Positions 1 through 9,938 of a stretch of 64,000 nucleotides of DNA are shown here, in pieces (position 1 is the first letter of the stretch; every line of letters begins with the position of its first letter). The translations under genes and the position numbers were made by a program. The notes beneath the pieces were generated by a model that saw only the letters and a list, made by a program, of their open reading frames with translations, was not told where the DNA came from and ran no database searches. The DNA is from Nitrosospira briensis C-128 (lineage in GTDB: Bacteria > Pseudomonadota > Gammaproteobacteria > Burkholderiales > Nitrosomonadaceae), in contig NZ_CP012371.1 of assembly GCF_000619905.2 (NCBI RefSeq), positions 930,001 to 994,000 of the forward strand, written 5' to 3'.

Positions 1-3
1 TAA

Positions 4-1332
4 CTATCTCGCCGGCAATCCACCGCCGCCCTTGAAGTTGGTTTTCTTCAGCAAGCTTTCATACTGATGAGACATTATGTACGCCTGAACCTGCGCCATG
101 AAGTCCATGGTTACCACCACGATAATGAGGAGAGATGTCCCCCCAAAGTAAAATGGCACGTTCCATTTCAAAATCAGGAATTCCGGCAGCAAACACACGA
201 GTGTTACGTAAATCGCTCCGGCCAGGGTGAGCCTCAGCATAATGCGTTCGATATACTTGGCAGTTTGCTCGCCCGGACGAATTCCAGGGATGAAAGCCCC
301 ACTTTTTTTCAGATTCTCCGCAGTTTCTCTCGGATTAAATACAAGCGCGGTATAAAAGAAACAGAAAAATACGATCATCGCCGCATACATCATCACGTAA
401 ATCGGCTGGCCCGGCGATAACGCGCCGCTCATATCCTTCAACCAGTTCATCGATTCGCCCGTCGCAAACCACCCCGCTAACGTAGCCGGAAATAAAATAA
501 TGCTGGAAGCGAAGATCGGGGGAATGACACCCGACATATTCAGCTTCAACGGCAAATGAGAACTTTGGCCGCCATAAACCTTTCGTCCAACCTGGCGTTT
601 CGCATAATTTACCAGTATCTTCCGCTGGCCGCGCTCGACGAAAACCACGAAGGCTGTCACCGCCGTTGCCGCCACGAAGATCCCCAATGCCACCAGAAAA
701 TGCATCGCACCCGTTCTGACCAGTTCCAGCGTACCCCCGATTGCGCTGGGGAGTCCCGCTGCGATGCCGGCAAAAATTATGAGCGATATACCATTGCCGA
801 TGCCGCGTTCAGTAATCTGTTCGCCTAACCACATCAGAAATATCGTGCCGGTAACCAACGTTATCACCGTTGTCAACAGGAACATCGGTCCGGGCTCGAT
901 CACCAATCCGGGCTGGGATTGCAACGCGATCGATATGCCATACCCCTGCAGCAACGCCAATCCCAATGTACCGTATCGAGTGTATTGGGTAATTTTCCTG
1001 CGGCCCGATTCACCTTCCTTCTTCAGCGCTTCCAGATAGGGGAACGCAACCGTACCCAATTGCATGATGATCGAAGCCGAAATATACGGCATGATCCCGA
1101 GGGCAAAGATCGAAAAACGGGAAAGCGCGCCGCCCGAAAACATGTTGAACATACCAAGGATACCTCCCTGCTGCGACTCGAATAAGTCTTTCAGCACCAC
1201 CGGGTCGATACCAGGCACCGGAACATGCGCCCCAATACGATAAACAACCAATGCGAGCAACAGAAACCACAGCCGACGTTTCAAGTCGCCGAGCTTTCCT
1301 GAGAGTCCCCGCAGGGATTCACTAGCGGCCAA
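4..1332 (-). CDS. secY: Preprotein translocase subunit SecY
   Basis: SecY forms the protein-conducting channel of the Sec translocon in the inner membrane, working with SecE (also in this window) and SecG. The 442-residue product has the family's usual length and about ten hydrophobic segments, beginning with the [12 protein letters not shown] segment near residue 24 and the conserved VPVPGIDP just after it. The start is a TTG at 1332: an AGGAG lies about six bases upstream and no ATG fits the family N-terminus. It is the last gene of the spc operon seen here, 17 bp after rplO, the usual bacterial position. Identification is secure; only the TTG start is slightly unusual. Confidence 0.97.
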   Translation of the reverse strand: MAASESLRGLSGKLGDLKRRLWFLLLALVVYRIGAHVPVPGIDPVVLKDLFESQQGGILGMFNMFSGGALSRFSIFALGIMPYISASIIMQLGTVAFPYLEALKKEGESGRRKITQYTRYGTLGLALLQGYGISIALQSQPGLVIEPGPMFLLTTVITLVTGTIFLMWLGEQITERGIGNGISLIIFAGIAAGLPSAIGGTLELVRTGAMHFLVALGIFVAATAVTAFVVFVERGQRKILVNYAKRQVGRKVYGGQSSHLPLKLNMSGVIPPIFASSIILFPATLAGWFATGESMNWLKDMSGALSPGQPIYVMMYAAMIVFFCFFYTALVFNPRETAENLKKSGAFIPGIRPGEQTAKYIERIMLRLTLAGAIYVTLVCLLPEFLILKWNVPFYFGGTSLLIIVVVTMDFMAQVQAYIMSHQYESLLKKTNFKGGGGLPAR

Positions 1333-1349
1333 TCTGTCTCCTCTCGAGT

Positions 1350-1781
1350 TTATTCAACGCTGCCGCCAACAGCTTCGATCGCAGCTTTGGCGCCTTTTGT
1401 GACTGCGATGCCCTGCAACTTAAATGCGCGCTCCACCTTCCCGGAAAGTATCACTTTGGCGCTCAAGGCAGATCCGGGAATAACCCCCGCCTGCTTCAGG
1501 ACCAGAATATCGATTTCATTTCCGGGTAATCTTCCCAAGGCTGACAGTCGCACCTCAGCGGTAGCGCTCCGGGTAAGTGATACAAAACCGCGCTTGGGCA
1601 GGCGACGTTGAAGGGGCATCTGACCGCCTTCGAAACCTACCTTATGAAAGCCACCCGAGCGAGATTTTTGTCCCTTGTGACCTCGTCCGGCAGTTTTACC
1701 GAGGCCGGAACCAATACCGCGCCCCAAACGCCGCCTTGCATGCTTGGCGCCACCGGCGGGTTTAATGGAATTCAGCTGCAT
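1350..1781 (-). CDS. rplO: 50S ribosomal protein L15
   Basis: L15 is a late-assembly protein of the large subunit. The 143-residue product begins [20 protein letters not shown], and its glycine- and basic-rich N-terminal half ([19 protein letters not shown], residues about 20-38) is the L15 signature that threads into 23S rRNA. Length matches the family (about 144). It directly abuts rpmD with no spacer and precedes secY, the canonical spc order, which implies translational coupling. Nothing unusual was seen. Confidence 0.97.
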   Translation of the reverse strand: MQLNSIKPAGGAKHARRRLGRGIGSGLGKTAGRGHKGQKSRSGGFHKVGFEGGQMPLQRRLPKRGFVSLTRSATAEVRLSALGRLPGNEIDILVLKQAGVIPGSALSAKVILSGKVERAFKLQGIAVTKGAKAAIEAVGGSVE

Positions 1782-1970
1782 TTACGCCTCACTCTTTACA
1801 AGGTAATAGATATTATTGATCATACCTCGCACGGCTGGAGTATCCTCCAGCTCAGCGCTGCTGTTTATTCCGCGCAATCCCAGTCCACGCGCAGTCGCAC
1901 GATGCGATCGTTTCGTACCGATCAGGCTCTTGACCAAAGTTACTTTAATCTTTTTTTTATCCTTGGTCAT
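1782..1970 (-). CDS. rpmD: 50S ribosomal protein L30
   Basis: L30 is a small globular large-subunit protein. The 62-residue product contains the family core [20 protein letters not shown] and a central LGLRGINSS segment. The ATG shares a 4-bp ATGA overlap with the rpsE stop codon, and the stop abuts the rplO start, so translation of the three genes is probably coupled. Length and position are typical of the spc operon. Confidence 0.96.
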   Translation of the reverse strand: MTKDKKKIKVTLVKSLIGTKRSHRATARGLGLRGINSSAELEDTPAVRGMINNIYYLVKSEA

Positions 1971-2509
1971 TTCGCCAGGCCCATGATTTCTTCTACGCTC
2001 TTGCCCCTTTTGGCCGCGATTTCCGCCGGCGTATTCATCGCCTGCAATCCATGCAAGGTCGCACGCACCACGTTATAAGGGTTGGTTGAGCCGATACATT
2101 TGGCGAGGATATTATGAACACCCATCACTTCAAATATTGCACGCATCGGGCCTCCAGCAATAATACCGGTCCCTTCGGACGCCGGTTGCATATAGACCGT
2201 AGCGGCGCCATGCCTGCCGATGACCGGGTGGTGTAACGTACCATTCTTCAGGCTTACCTTGATCATCTTCCGGCGCGCCTCATCCATCGCCTTTTGTACG
2301 GCAACCGGCACCTCCCGGGATTTACCTTTACCCATGCCGACACCGCCATCACCGTTCCCAACCACCGTCAGCGCGGCAAACCCGAGAATGCGGCCTCCTT
2401 TGACCACCTTGGTGACGCGATTAATCGCCACCATCTTTTCCTTCAGACCATCACCTCGATCATCACCCTGAGGCACCTTCCCTTGCATTCGTCCTTGCAT
2501 TTTAGCCAT
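1967..2509 (-). CDS. rpsE: 30S ribosomal protein S5
   Basis: S5 lines the mRNA entry channel of the small subunit and contributes to decoding accuracy. The 180-residue protein carries the double-stranded-RNA-binding-like N-terminal domain ([17 protein letters not shown] near residue 25, then [20 protein letters not shown]) and the C-terminal domain with the [11 protein letters not shown] motif. It is about 13 residues longer than the E. coli protein because of an N-terminal Met/Gln/Gly-rich extension. It overlaps rpmD by 4 bp and follows rplR by 13 bp. Confidence 0.97.
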   Translation of the reverse strand: MAKMQGRMQGKVPQGDDRGDGLKEKMVAINRVTKVVKGGRILGFAALTVVGNGDGGVGMGKGKSREVPVAVQKAMDEARRKMIKVSLKNGTLHHPVIGRHGAATVYMQPASEGTGIIAGGPMRAIFEVMGVHNILAKCIGSTNPYNVVRATLHGLQAMNTPAEIAAKRGKSVEEIMGLAK

Positions 2510-2522
2510 TATCTTTCCTCAG

Positions 2523-2879
2523 TTAGAATTTGAGGCCATGTTCACGAGCAGCTTCGGCCAATGCCTTTACGCGCCCATGATATTTGAACCCCGAGCGGTC
2601 GAATGAAACCGTCTCGATACCTAAACCCCTGGCTTTTTCTGCAACCCGCTTCCCCACTGCCGCTGCCGCATCAACGGTGCCACCGTTGGGCAACTCCTTG
2701 CGAACCTCGGGCTCCAACGTGGATGCGCTGGTCAAGACCTTCCCGCCGGAGCCATCTATCAGCTGCGCATAGATATGACAATTGCTGCGATGCACCGCCA
2801 AACGCACCATCTTCAGCTCGGCGATCTTGGCGCGCGTCCGACGAGCACGGCGCAAACGGGATTTTGTTGGATTCGGCAT
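2523..2879 (-). CDS. rplR: 50S ribosomal protein L18
   Basis: L18 binds 5S rRNA and helps place it in the central protuberance with L5. The 118-residue product has the basic N-terminus ([16 protein letters not shown]) and the C-terminal [21 protein letters not shown] motif that contacts 5S rRNA. Family length is about 117. It sits 11 bp after rplF and 13 bp before rpsE in standard spc order. Confidence 0.97.
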   Translation of the reverse strand: MPNPTKSRLRRARRTRAKIAELKMVRLAVHRSNCHIYAQLIDGSGGKVLTSASTLEPEVRKELPNGGTVDAAAAVGKRVAEKARGLGIETVSFDRSGFKYHGRVKALAEAAREHGLKF

Positions 2880-2890
2880 ATCTACCCCAA

Positions 2891-3424
2891 TTATTTTTTC
2901 TTGGTTTCTTTCATGACGATGACTTCGTCGGAATAACGAACGCCCTTGCCCTTATAAGGTTCCGGCTTACGGTAAGCACGTACGTCAGCCGCCACCTGGC
3001 CGACCTGTTGCTTGTCCATTCCCTTGATAATGACCTCTGTTTGGGTGGGTGTCTCAACTTTAATGCCCTCGGGCATCTTGTGAGCCACCGGGTGTGAAAA
3101 TCCCAAGGTCAGGTTAAGAACATCATTTGCTGCCTGCGCGCGATAGCCCACTCCAACCAGCATCAATTTCTTCTGGAAACCGCTGGTCACCCCCTTGACC
3201 ATATTGGCGAGCAGCGCGCGCGTCGTGCCAGACATTGCGTTAGCATGTTTCGACTCGTTCGTTGCTTTAACCAATAAATTATCTCCGTCACGCTCGACGG
3301 AGATGTCTGAAACCAGGCTCCGCCGCAACGCGCCCAACGGCCCCTTTATCGATACTTCAGAGGCCGAAAGGATTACCTCAACACCTGCGGGAATCAGCAC
3401 AGGATTTTTACCCACTCGAGACAT
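2891..3424 (-). CDS. rplF: 50S ribosomal protein L6
   Basis: L6 lies near the GTPase-associated and sarcin-ricin region of the large subunit. The 177-residue product starts [17 protein letters not shown] and shows the two repeated RNA-binding folds; the second carries the C-terminal signature [15 protein letters not shown]. Length equals the E. coli protein. It lies 11 bp downstream of rpsH and upstream of rplR. Confidence 0.97.
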   Translation of the reverse strand: MSRVGKNPVLIPAGVEVILSASEVSIKGPLGALRRSLVSDISVERDGDNLLVKATNESKHANAMSGTTRALLANMVKGVTSGFQKKLMLVGVGYRAQAANDVLNLTLGFSHPVAHKMPEGIKVETPTQTEVIIKGMDKQQVGQVAADVRAYRKPEPYKGKGVRYSDEVIVMKETKKK

Positions 3425-3435
3425 TTTTTATATCC

Positions 3436-3831
3436 TTAAGCCACTATGCACAATACTTCACCGCCAACACCATTGGCGCGCGCCTTTCGCTCCGTCATTA
3501 CACCTTTTGAAGTGGAAACGATTGCCACGCCCAGGCCGTTCATCACATTAGGAAGCTTGTCGCTGGCTTTGTAAATCCGCAAGCCGGGACGACTAACACG
3601 TTCAATCTTTTCAATTACAGGACGTCCGGCGTAATACTTTAAACTGATATCCAACTGTGGTTTTCCGTCCGCCTGGTGAACCGCGAAATCCTCAACGTAA
3701 CCTTCATCCTTCAACACCTGCGCGATCGCAGCTTTGAGCTTGGACGCAGGCATTACAACGGATGTTTTTTCGGAAAGCTGCGCGTTACGAATCCGCGTCA
3801 GCATATCGGCGATAGGGTCACTCATGCTCAT
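3436..3831 (-). CDS. rpsH: 30S ribosomal protein S8
   Basis: S8 nucleates assembly of the 30S central domain and in enterobacteria also represses the spc operon by binding its mRNA. The 131-residue protein begins [18 protein letters not shown] and ends with the S8 signature [20 protein letters not shown]. The upstream spacer to rpsN is unusually long (158 bp) and contains an imperfect hairpin, described separately. Whether S8 autoregulation works here cannot be told from sequence alone. Confidence 0.97.
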   Translation of the reverse strand: MSMSDPIADMLTRIRNAQLSEKTSVVMPASKLKAAIAQVLKDEGYVEDFAVHQADGKPQLDISLKYYAGRPVIEKIERVSRPGLRIYKASDKLPNVMNGLGVAIVSTSKGVMTERKARANGVGGEVLCIVA

Positions 3832-3989
3832 CTAGGGATACCTCTAGAAATCCAGATTCCGTAACCGGAAAATATACAAATCTCTGAAATTATTAAATCG
3901 ATCATATTGGGCTTGCCCTGTCTATATGGACCAAAGTCATGTTTGGACCGCTAGAATTCAAACATGCCTAAAATATCAGGCCGCTCAGT
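3832..3989 (-). other. Long rpsN-rpsH intercistronic spacer with imperfect hairpin
   Basis: This 158-bp spacer interrupts an otherwise compact operon. It is AT-rich and contains an inverted repeat, GGACCAAA at 3928-3935 and TTTGGACC at 3942-3949, separated by six bases with one mismatch. No U-tract follows in the transcribed direction, so it does not look like an intrinsic terminator. A regulatory or processing role is only a guess. Confidence 0.45.
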
Positions 3990-4295
3990 CTACCAACTAG
4001 CCTTGATTATGCCGGGAATTTCACCACTCATAGCGATATCGCGGAGCTTGCTGCGGCCGAGACCGAACTTGCTGTATACGCCACGTGGACGGCCAGTCAG
4101 GGAACAGCGATTACGCAGGCGCACCGGACTTGAGTTGCGCGGCAGCATCTGAAGCTTGATTCTGGCAGAGTGACGATCCTCATCACTCGAATTGGTATCG
4201 TTAATTATGGCCGACAATTCAGCACGCCGAGGCGCATATTTCTTTACGACTTCGCGTCGTTTCAAGTCGCGGTTAATCACAGCTATTTTGGCCAT
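3990..4295 (-). CDS. rpsN: 30S ribosomal protein S14 (zinc-free type)
   Basis: S14 assembles late in the 30S head. The ATG at 4295 gives a 101-residue product beginning [20 protein letters not shown], the exact family length; the frame stays open further upstream, but that extension does not resemble S14. The long form lacks the CxxC zinc pairs of short S14 paralogues and carries [19 protein letters not shown]. It follows rplE by 7 bp. Confidence 0.96.
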   Translation of the reverse strand: MAKIAVINRDLKRREVVKKYAPRRAELSAIINDTNSSDEDRHSARIKLQMLPRNSSPVRLRNRCSLTGRPRGVYSKFGLGRSKLRDIAMSGEIPGIIKASW

Positions 4296-4302
4296 ACGAT
4301 TC

Positions 4303-4842
4303 TCAATTTTTAAATGGAAATTTAAATGCCGCCAGCAACGCTTTTGCCTCCGCATCCGTTTTCGCGGTGGTGGTGATAGTTATATTCATGCCTCTTAGCG
4401 CGTCGATTTTGTCATATTCAATTTCAGGAAAAATGATTTGCTCTTTTACACCCATGTTGTAATTTCCCCGCCCATCGAATGCTCTGCCGGAAACCCCACG
4501 AAAATCACGAATACGCGGTATGGCCACGCTAACCAATCGATCCAGGAATTCGTACATGCGAATACGACGCAACGTAACCATGCAACCAACCGGATATCCA
4601 TCACGAACCTTAAACGTAGCAATGGATTTTTTTGCCTTCGTCACCACCGGTTTCTGCCCGGCGATTTTTTGCATATCGCTTACTGCACTATCCATGACCT
4701 TCTTATCGGCGACCGCCTCGCCCACGCCCATATTGAGCGTGATTTTCTCGATGCGAGGCACTTCCATCACGGATTTATAGCCAAATTGCTGCATCAATTG
4801 TTGGACTACGGTGCTGCGGTAATACTCTTGTAGACGAGCCAT
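4303..4842 (-). CDS. rplE: 50S ribosomal protein L5
   Basis: L5 binds 5S rRNA and contacts the P-site tRNA and subunit bridge B1b. The 179-residue protein has the expected length and motifs: [19 protein letters not shown] at the N-terminus, [16 protein letters not shown] near residue 28, and [20 protein letters not shown] near the C-terminus. It sits 18 bp after rplX and 7 bp before rpsN. Confidence 0.97.
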   Translation of the reverse strand: MARLQEYYRSTVVQQLMQQFGYKSVMEVPRIEKITLNMGVGEAVADKKVMDSAVSDMQKIAGQKPVVTKAKKSIATFKVRDGYPVGCMVTLRRIRMYEFLDRLVSVAIPRIRDFRGVSGRAFDGRGNYNMGVKEQIIFPEIEYDKIDALRGMNITITTTAKTDAEAKALLAAFKFPFKN

Positions 4843-4860
4843 AATCTTCCCTTAACCTAT

Positions 4861-5178
4861 TCAGGCATCAAGCAGTTCACCGCTCGACTTGAAATAACGA
4901 ACTTTACCCTTGCCTTCCTGAATTCTGAAACCAACACGGTCAGCTTTGCGAGTGAAGGGATTATAAATCGCCACATTCGAAACCTGAATTGGATTCTCCA
5001 TCTCGACAATTCCACCCGTTGCTCCCTTATTCGGGTTGGGTCGCTGATGTTTCTTGACCTTATTGACGCCCTCGACCACCACCAAGTCGGCATTTACCGC
5101 GCGAAGCACCGTGCCACGCTTGCCCTTGTCCTTGCCGGTGATGACGACGACATCATCACCTTTCTTTATCTTCCGCAT
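4861..5178 (-). CDS. rplX: 50S ribosomal protein L24
   Basis: L24 is an assembly initiator of the large subunit. The 105-residue protein opens with the KOW motif ([20 protein letters not shown], residues about 5-24) and continues with [15 protein letters not shown], both diagnostic. Family length is about 104. It lies 18 bp after rplN and before rplE as in other proteobacteria. Confidence 0.97.
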   Translation of the reverse strand: MRKIKKGDDVVVITGKDKGKRGTVLRAVNADLVVVEGVNKVKKHQRPNPNKGATGGIVEMENPIQVSNVAIYNPFTRKADRVGFRIQEGKGKVRYFKSSGELLDA

Positions 5179-5196
5179 ATTCGATCCTTACCGTGC

Positions 5197-5565
5197 TTAC
5201 AAAACTTCTGGCGCAAGCGAAACAATCTTCATGAAGCGTGCATTACGCAATTCCCGTGTTACCGGCCCAAAAATGCGCGTACCGATTGGCTCCAGCTTGG
5301 CGTTCAACAACACGGCCGCGTTACTGTCAAATTTGATCAACGAACCGTCAGCACGGCGCACTCCCTTCGAAGTACGAACTACCACCGCGTTGTACACTTC
5401 GCCTTTCTTGACACGTCCACGTGGCGCAACATCCTTGATGCTGACTTTTATAATGTCGCCAATACCAGCGTACCGCCGCCTGGATCCACCCAGCACTTTG
5501 ATGCACATGATTGAACGAGCACCAGTATTATCCGCGACCTGCAGAATCGATTGCATTTGGATCAT
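5197..5565 (-). CDS. rplN: 50S ribosomal protein L14
   Basis: L14 forms intersubunit bridges and is the first gene of the classical spc operon. The 122-residue product starts [20 protein letters not shown] and includes [20 protein letters not shown] and [20 protein letters not shown], all typical. A 195-bp spacer with a credible sigma-70 promoter and a GC-rich hairpin precedes it, so rplN may head its own transcript as well as receive read-through from the S10 operon. Confidence 0.97.
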   Translation of the reverse strand: MIQMQSILQVADNTGARSIMCIKVLGGSRRRYAGIGDIIKVSIKDVAPRGRVKKGEVYNAVVVRTSKGVRRADGSLIKFDSNAAVLLNAKLEPIGTRIFGPVTRELRNARFMKIVSLAPEVL

Positions 5566-5592
5566 TTTTTACTCACTCTTTCCAACTTTTCC

Positions 5593-5610
5593 CGCCTCGG
5601 GACTGAGGCG
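5593..5610 (-). other. GC-rich hairpin in the rplN 5' leader
   Basis: In the transcribed strand CGCCTC and GAGGCG form a perfect 6-bp stem around a six-base loop, ending about 27 nt before the rplN ATG. No run of U follows it. It lies between the promoter at 5695-5723 and the gene, so it would sit in the leader of an rplN transcript. Function is unknown; it could be a processing or autoregulatory element. Confidence 0.45.
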
Positions 5611-5694
5611 TGGATAGTATTGGAACCCGTCCGGGTTATGAAGCCACCAATTGGTGACTGCAAAAATTAAAGATCTGAAAAACGAAGAGGCCGA

Positions 5695-5723
5695 ATTATA
5701 AGGTAATCTTGTCAGAAAAACAA
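5695..5723 (-). promoter_or_regulatory. Probable spc operon promoter
   Basis: On the minus strand, TTGTTT (5718-5723) and TATAAT (5695-5700) are separated by exactly 17 bp, a good sigma-70 arrangement. Transcription would start near 5688, giving an rplN leader of about 120 nt. E. coli places its spc promoter in the same interval between rpsQ and rplN, which supports the call. A perfect 12-bp palindrome (CACCAATTGGTG, 5645-5656) lies downstream in the leader. Confidence 0.65.
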
Positions 5724-5760
5724 GGAAAACAAACATTCGCCCATCGGACCCGCCAATAAA

Positions 5761-6027
5761 TCAACTGACTTGGCTGCCCTTCTCCATCAACTTGACTACG
5801 CGCCAGGCTTTTGTCTTAGAAAGAGGCCGGCATTCTTCGATTATTACCATATCACCTGGGTGAAACTCATTACTTTCGTCATGAACATGGTATTTTTTTG
5901 AACGAACCATAATCTTTCCATAGAGCGGATGCTTAACCTTACGCTCGACCAAGACAGTAATGGTTTTATCCATCTTATCGCTCAACACTTTTCCACTGAG
6001 GGTGCGATTTAAATTAGCTTCACTCAT
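5761..6027 (-). CDS. rpsQ: 30S ribosomal protein S17
   Basis: S17 is an early-binding OB-fold protein of the small subunit. The 88-residue product has the family segments [20 protein letters not shown] and [17 protein letters not shown], followed by [17 protein letters not shown]. The start codon overlaps the rpmC stop by 4 bp. It is the last gene of the S10 operon proper; the next gene, rplN, is 195 bp away behind its own probable promoter. Confidence 0.97.
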   Translation of the reverse strand: MSEANLNRTLSGKVLSDKMDKTITVLVERKVKHPLYGKIMVRSKKYHVHDESNEFHPGDMVIIEECRPLSKTKAWRVVKLMEKGSQVS

Positions 6028-6224
6028 GACTGCTTTGCCTTCTGGCTAAGTATGGTTTTCGCGCGCGCGATATCCCTGCGCACGTTACGTAATTGGTTGG
6101 TATTACTCAGCTGCTGTGTCGTATGCTGCATCCGCAGGCCAAACTGAGCCCGCAGAAGCTCTAACAACTCTTGCTGCAGCTCTGCCGGATTCCGGGACCT
6201 GAGGTCTTTAGTTTTCGTTTTCAT
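6024..6224 (-). CDS. rpmC: 50S ribosomal protein L29
   Basis: L29 sits at the polypeptide exit, next to the L23 binding site for trigger factor and SRP. The 66-residue mostly helical product has the family motif [20 protein letters not shown] followed by [11 protein letters not shown] and [12 protein letters not shown]. It is 2 bp from rplP and overlaps rpsQ by 4 bp, so the three are probably translationally coupled. Confidence 0.97.
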   Translation of the reverse strand: MKTKTKDLRSRNPAELQQELLELLRAQFGLRMQHTTQQLSNTNQLRNVRRDIARAKTILSQKAKQS

Positions 6225-6226
6225 AA

Positions 6227-6643
6227 TTAACCGCCTACCTGTCTTACAACAAATGTAGTCAGAATCGGCAACTTGGACGCGGCCAGACGAAATGCTTGTC
6301 GCGCCAGCGCTTCATCAACCCCGTCCATTTCATACAGCATTTTACCGGGTTGAATTTCTGCCACGAAGTACTCCGGATTTCCCTTGCCATTACCCATCCG
6401 AACCTCAGCTGGTTTATGGGAAATCGGTTTATCAGGGAATATACGGATCCAGATACGCCCCCCGCGCTTGATATGACGGCTCATCGCACGCCGGGCAGCC
6501 TCAATCTGTCGCGCGGTTAACCGACCACGGCCAACTGCTTTGAGGCCATATTCCCCAAAACTGACTTTCGCACCGCGGGTTGCGACCCCGGTATTACGTC
6601 CTTTTTGCTGTTTGCGGTACTTCGTTCTAGCTGGCTGCTGCAT
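6227..6643 (-). CDS. rplP: 50S ribosomal protein L16
   Basis: L16 organises the A-site region of the large subunit. The 138-residue protein begins [19 protein letters not shown] and holds the family segments [20 protein letters not shown] and [19 protein letters not shown]. The ATG lies inside the end of rpsC (17-bp overlap), longer than the usual 4 bp, because the neighbouring S3 protein carries a C-terminal extension. Confidence 0.97.
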   Translation of the reverse strand: MQQPARTKYRKQQKGRNTGVATRGAKVSFGEYGLKAVGRGRLTARQIEAARRAMSRHIKRGGRIWIRIFPDKPISHKPAEVRMGNGKGNPEYFVAEIQPGKMLYEMDGVDEALARQAFRLAASKLPILTTFVVRQVGG

Positions 6644-7481
6644 CTTTTGCTCCTGGCTTTATAGTTGCAGACTTGGAGGAAGATTCCTCAACCGTGTTTT
6701 CAGGTTTTCTGGCAATTTTCCTCTCGCTGGTTCTAGCGTCGCTCCTGGGTTCAGCCCGGCCGGCCGGCTTCCTTGCTGGACGTCTGGCCTCTGGTTCTCC
6801 CGCGGGAGTCGGTACCTGCGTTGCTGGCCCGATTGCTCCCGATTGATCGTTACGTCCGATCACTTCGCCCTTGAATACCCAAACCTTGATTCCGATTACG
6901 CCGTATGTGGTCTTGGCCTCCGAAACACCGTAATCCAGATCAGCACGCAGGGTGTGAAGCGGAACACGACCTTCACGATACCATTCGGTGCGAGCAATTT
7001 CGATGCCGTTCAAGCGACCAGCACTCATGATTTTGATGCCTTGGGCACCTAAACGCATGGCGTTCTGCATCGCACGTTTCATGGCACGACGAAACATGAT
7101 TCGTTTCTCTAACTGCTGTGCAATATTGTCTGCAATCAGTTGCGCGTCAATTTCCGGCTTGCGGATTTCCTCGATGTTTACGTGCACCGGAACACCCATG
7201 AGCTTTTGCAGCACACCGCGCAGAACTTCTATATCTTCGCCTTTCTTGCCGATTACGACGCCGGGGCGTGAACTGTAAATGGTAATGCGCGCATTCTTGG
7301 ATGGCCGCTCGATGATTACGCGACCGACTGATGCATGCGCCAATTTCTTTTTAAGATATTCCCGAACCTTGATATCCTCGTTCAGCATCCCTGGGAAATT
7401 TTTTGTATTGGCATACCACTTCGACGACCAGTTTTTAAGTACGGAAAGGCGAAAACCCGTCGGATTTATTTTTTGTCCCAT
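6627..7481 (-). CDS. rpsC: 30S ribosomal protein S3 with extended C-terminal tail
   Basis: S3 lines the mRNA entry tunnel and has helicase-like activity with S4 and S5. The ATG at 7481 gives [20 protein letters not shown], the standard N-terminus; the frame is open further upstream but without resemblance to S3. KH domain ([16 protein letters not shown]) and C-terminal domain are complete to about residue 213 ([10 protein letters not shown]). Beyond this is a tail of about 70 residues rich in Pro, Ala, Arg, Lys and Ser, making 284 residues against about 233 in E. coli. The tail runs into the rplP start. Confidence 0.96.
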   Translation of the reverse strand: MGQKINPTGFRLSVLKNWSSKWYANTKNFPGMLNEDIKVREYLKKKLAHASVGRVIIERPSKNARITIYSSRPGVVIGKKGEDIEVLRGVLQKLMGVPVHVNIEEIRKPEIDAQLIADNIAQQLEKRIMFRRAMKRAMQNAMRLGAQGIKIMSAGRLNGIEIARTEWYREGRVPLHTLRADLDYGVSEAKTTYGVIGIKVWVFKGEVIGRNDQSGAIGPATQVPTPAGEPEARRPARKPAGRAEPRSDARTSERKIARKPENTVEESSSKSATIKPGAKDAAAS

Positions 7482-7498
7482 AATGTCCTGGTACGTCC

Positions 7499-7846
7499 TT
7501 ATTTTTTGTTGCCGGCTTTGTCGCCAACAGTAAGAAGAATATGACAAGTTGGCTTGACGATGCGGTTGCCACGCCCTTTAGCGCGAGCGCTGGTACGCAT
7601 CATCGACGGTCCGCGATCTACATATATCGTCGATACCTTTAATTCGTCTATATCCGCTCCATCGTTATGCTCAGCATTGGCGATAGCCGACTCAAGCAGT
7701 TTACGAATAATGACGGCGCCTTTTTTCGGACTGAAGGCAAGCAGATTAAGCGCCCGGTCCACCGGTAATCCACGAATCTGGTCCGCTACCAACCGGCCCT
7801 TCTGTTCGGATAACCTGACCCCACGCAATACAGCAGTTGTTTGCAT
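7499..7846 (-). CDS. rplV: 50S ribosomal protein L22
   Basis: L22 has a globular domain on the subunit surface and a beta-hairpin that reaches the exit tunnel, where it influences macrolide sensitivity and nascent-chain stalling. The 115-residue product has the core [20 protein letters not shown] and the hairpin region [20 protein letters not shown], without visible deletions. It lies between rpsS and rpsC with short spacers. Confidence 0.97.
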   Translation of the reverse strand: MQTTAVLRGVRLSEQKGRLVADQIRGLPVDRALNLLAFSPKKGAVIIRKLLESAIANAEHNDGADIDELKVSTIYVDRGPSMMRTSARAKGRGNRIVKPTCHILLTVGDKAGNKK

Positions 7847-7858
7847 AATTGATTATCC

Positions 7859-8146
7859 CTATCTCTTCGATCCAGCCGCGACTTTCCGGTCGCCTGAATG
7901 CCCCTTGAAAGTACGGGTGTGAGAGAATTCTCCAAGCTTGTGCCCCACCATATTCTCGGTAACGTATACCGGGATATGCTGTTTACCATTATGTACGGCA
8001 ATCGTTAAACCAATGAAATCCGGCAGAACGGTTGAGCGACGCGACCAGGTTTTGATCGGGCGCTTGTCATTGGTTGCACGCGCAGTCTCCACCTTGGCTA
8101 TCAGATGCAAGTCTACAAATGGACCTTTTTTTACGGAACGTCCCAT
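7859..8146 (-). CDS. rpsS: 30S ribosomal protein S19
   Basis: S19 forms the head of the small subunit with S13 and contacts the A-site tRNA. The 95-residue product shows [18 protein letters not shown] at the start and the signature [20 protein letters not shown]. Length matches the family (92-95). It sits 6 bp after rplB and 12 bp before rplV, the conserved order. Confidence 0.97.
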   Translation of the reverse strand: MGRSVKKGPFVDLHLIAKVETARATNDKRPIKTWSRRSTVLPDFIGLTIAVHNGKQHIPVYVTENMVGHKLGEFSHTRTFKGHSGDRKVAAGSKR

Positions 8147-8152
8147 GATTCA

Positions 8153-8986
8153 TTACCCTTTATTTGAATAACGGCGCCGCACAATCATACCATCGGTACG
8201 CTTATTGGCGCGAGTACGGAAACCTTTGGCAGGCGTTCCCCATGGGCTGACTGGATGACGCCCTGCAGCAGTTTTACCTTCACCTCCACCATGGGGATGA
8301 TCTACAGGATTCATCACCACGCCGCGCACCGTTGGCCGGATGCCGCGCCAGCGCTGCGCACCTGCTTTACCGATCGATCGCAAATTGTGCTCCTCGTTGC
8401 CGACCTCACCGATGGTGGCGCGGCAGTTTACGTGCACTCTTCGGATCTCGCCGGAACGCAGGCGAAGCTGAGCGTAATCCCCCTCACGTGCCAGAAGCTG
8501 CACCGACGTACCCGCGGAACGGGCCAGTTGAGCGCCTTTCCCCGGCATCATTTCCACGCAGTGAATTGTGCTGCCCACCGGAATATTGCGCAGTGGCAGC
8601 GCGTTACCGTTCTTGATCGGCGCATCCACTCCGCTCATCAATTGCATACCGGCAGCAATGCCGCTCGGTGCGACGATATAACGCCGCTCTCCATCGACAT
8701 AGCAAAGCAATGCGAGATTTGCGCTGCGATTCGGGTCGTATTCCAGCCGCTCCACCTTGGCGGCGATACCATCCTTGTTACGACGGAAGTCCACGATACG
8801 ATAATGCTGCTTGTGGCCGCCTCCCATGTGGCGGGTGGTAATGCGACCTTTATTGTTGCGCCCCGCAGTGTGATTCTGCTTCTCCAGGAGCCTGGCATAA
8901 GGTTCGCCTTTATGCAGACCCGGATTAACGACTTTGACAACTGCGCGACGGCCGGGAGAGGTTGGTTTGACTTTAACCAGTGCCAT
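8153..8986 (-). CDS. rplB: 50S ribosomal protein L2
   Basis: L2 is needed for subunit association and peptidyl-transferase activity. The 277-residue protein has the OB-fold and SH3-like domains and the highly conserved C-terminal motif [17 protein letters not shown], with the histidine implicated in peptidyl transfer. It overlaps rplW by 1 bp (TAATG) and precedes rpsS. Confidence 0.98.
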   Translation of the reverse strand: MALVKVKPTSPGRRAVVKVVNPGLHKGEPYARLLEKQNHTAGRNNKGRITTRHMGGGHKQHYRIVDFRRNKDGIAAKVERLEYDPNRSANLALLCYVDGERRYIVAPSGIAAGMQLMSGVDAPIKNGNALPLRNIPVGSTIHCVEMMPGKGAQLARSAGTSVQLLAREGDYAQLRLRSGEIRRVHVNCRATIGEVGNEEHNLRSIGKAGAQRWRGIRPTVRGVVMNPVDHPHGGGEGKTAAGRHPVSPWGTPAKGFRTRANKRTDGMIVRRRYSNKG

Positions 8987-9321
8987 TATTTGACCTCCCC
9001 TTGAGCAATTTCAGAAAAATTTATTTCCTGACCAGTCTTGATGTTGACATAAGCTTTCTTCCAGTTGCGGCGGCGCCCCATGAAACGGCCAAAACGCTTT
9101 TCCTTGCCTTTGACGTTTGCGACCTGCACGCTCTCCACCACGATATTCTGGCCCTTCCACATCAGCTCAACCGCTGCTTTGATCTCGGGTTTCGTCGCAT
9201 CCTGCGTCACGCGAAAAATCACCTGGTTATGCTTTTCCGCGATGTAGGTAGCCTTTTCCGACACTTGCGGTGACAAAATGACCTGCATCAGGCGTTCCGG
9301 ATTGAATGTTTGCGTACTCAT
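8986..9321 (-). CDS. rplW: 50S ribosomal protein L23
   Basis: L23 sits at the exit of the peptide tunnel and docks trigger factor and SRP. The 111-residue product contains [20 protein letters not shown] and [20 protein letters not shown], with [17 protein letters not shown] at the C-terminal side, all typical. It overlaps rplD by 4 bp (ATGA) and rplB by 1 bp (TAATG). Confidence 0.97.
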   Translation of the reverse strand: MSTQTFNPERLMQVILSPQVSEKATYIAEKHNQVIFRVTQDATKPEIKAAVELMWKGQNIVVESVQVANVKGKEKRFGRFMGRRRNWKKAYVNIKTGQEINFSEIAQGEVK

Positions 9322-9938
9322 GCGAGCATTTCCTCCATTTTGGCCAATGCACCGCGAGTTATCAGCACGTTGGCAAAACGCAAAAGGCTGACCGGGTCGA
9401 CGTGACCCGCTTCCACCACCTTTACCAGAGGCAGATTCCGTGATGATAAATAGAGATTCTCATCCACGCTATCGGTAACGATCATGACCTCACCCAATTT
9501 CATATCTTTCAGTTTTCCGGCCAGGATTTTGGTTTTTGGCGTATCCAGGACAAAATTTTCCACCACTGACAATCGATTTTCACGGACGAGTTGGGATAGG
9601 ATCGCCCCCATACCTGCCCGATACATTTTACGATTGACCTTGTGGCTAAAATTCTCTTCGGGACTGTTGGGAAAGATTTTTCCTCCACCACGCCACAACG
9701 GGCTCGACGCCATACCGGCGCGTGCACGCCCTGTACCTTTTTGCCGCCAGGGTTTGCGGGTGGATTTGGCAACATCCGAACGTCCCTTTTGGGCGCGGTT
9801 GGCGCTACGCGCGTTGGCAAGATAAGCCGTCACCACCTGATGTACCAGGGCTTCGTTGTACTCCCGACCGAAAAGGGAATCAGGAACCGAAACACCGGCA
9901 GCCGACTCGCCATCATCGCCAATGAGCTTAAGTTCCAT
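9318..9938 (-). CDS. rplD: 50S ribosomal protein L4
   Basis: L4 reaches into the exit tunnel; in E. coli it also represses the S10 operon through the rpsJ leader. The 206-residue product has the central motif [20 protein letters not shown] with the RAR segment of the tunnel loop following, and a Rossmann-like C-terminal region. It starts in a TAATG overlap with rplC and ends in an ATGA overlap with rplW. The S10 operon leader site recognised in enterobacteria was not identified here. Confidence 0.97.
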   Translation of the reverse strand: MELKLIGDDGESAAGVSVPDSLFGREYNEALVHQVVTAYLANARSANRAQKGRSDVAKSTRKPWRQKGTGRARAGMASSPLWRGGGKIFPNSPEENFSHKVNRKMYRAGMGAILSQLVRENRLSVVENFVLDTPKTKILAGKLKDMKLGEVMIVTDSVDENLYLSSRNLPLVKVVEAGHVDPVSLLRFANVLITRGALAKMEEMLA

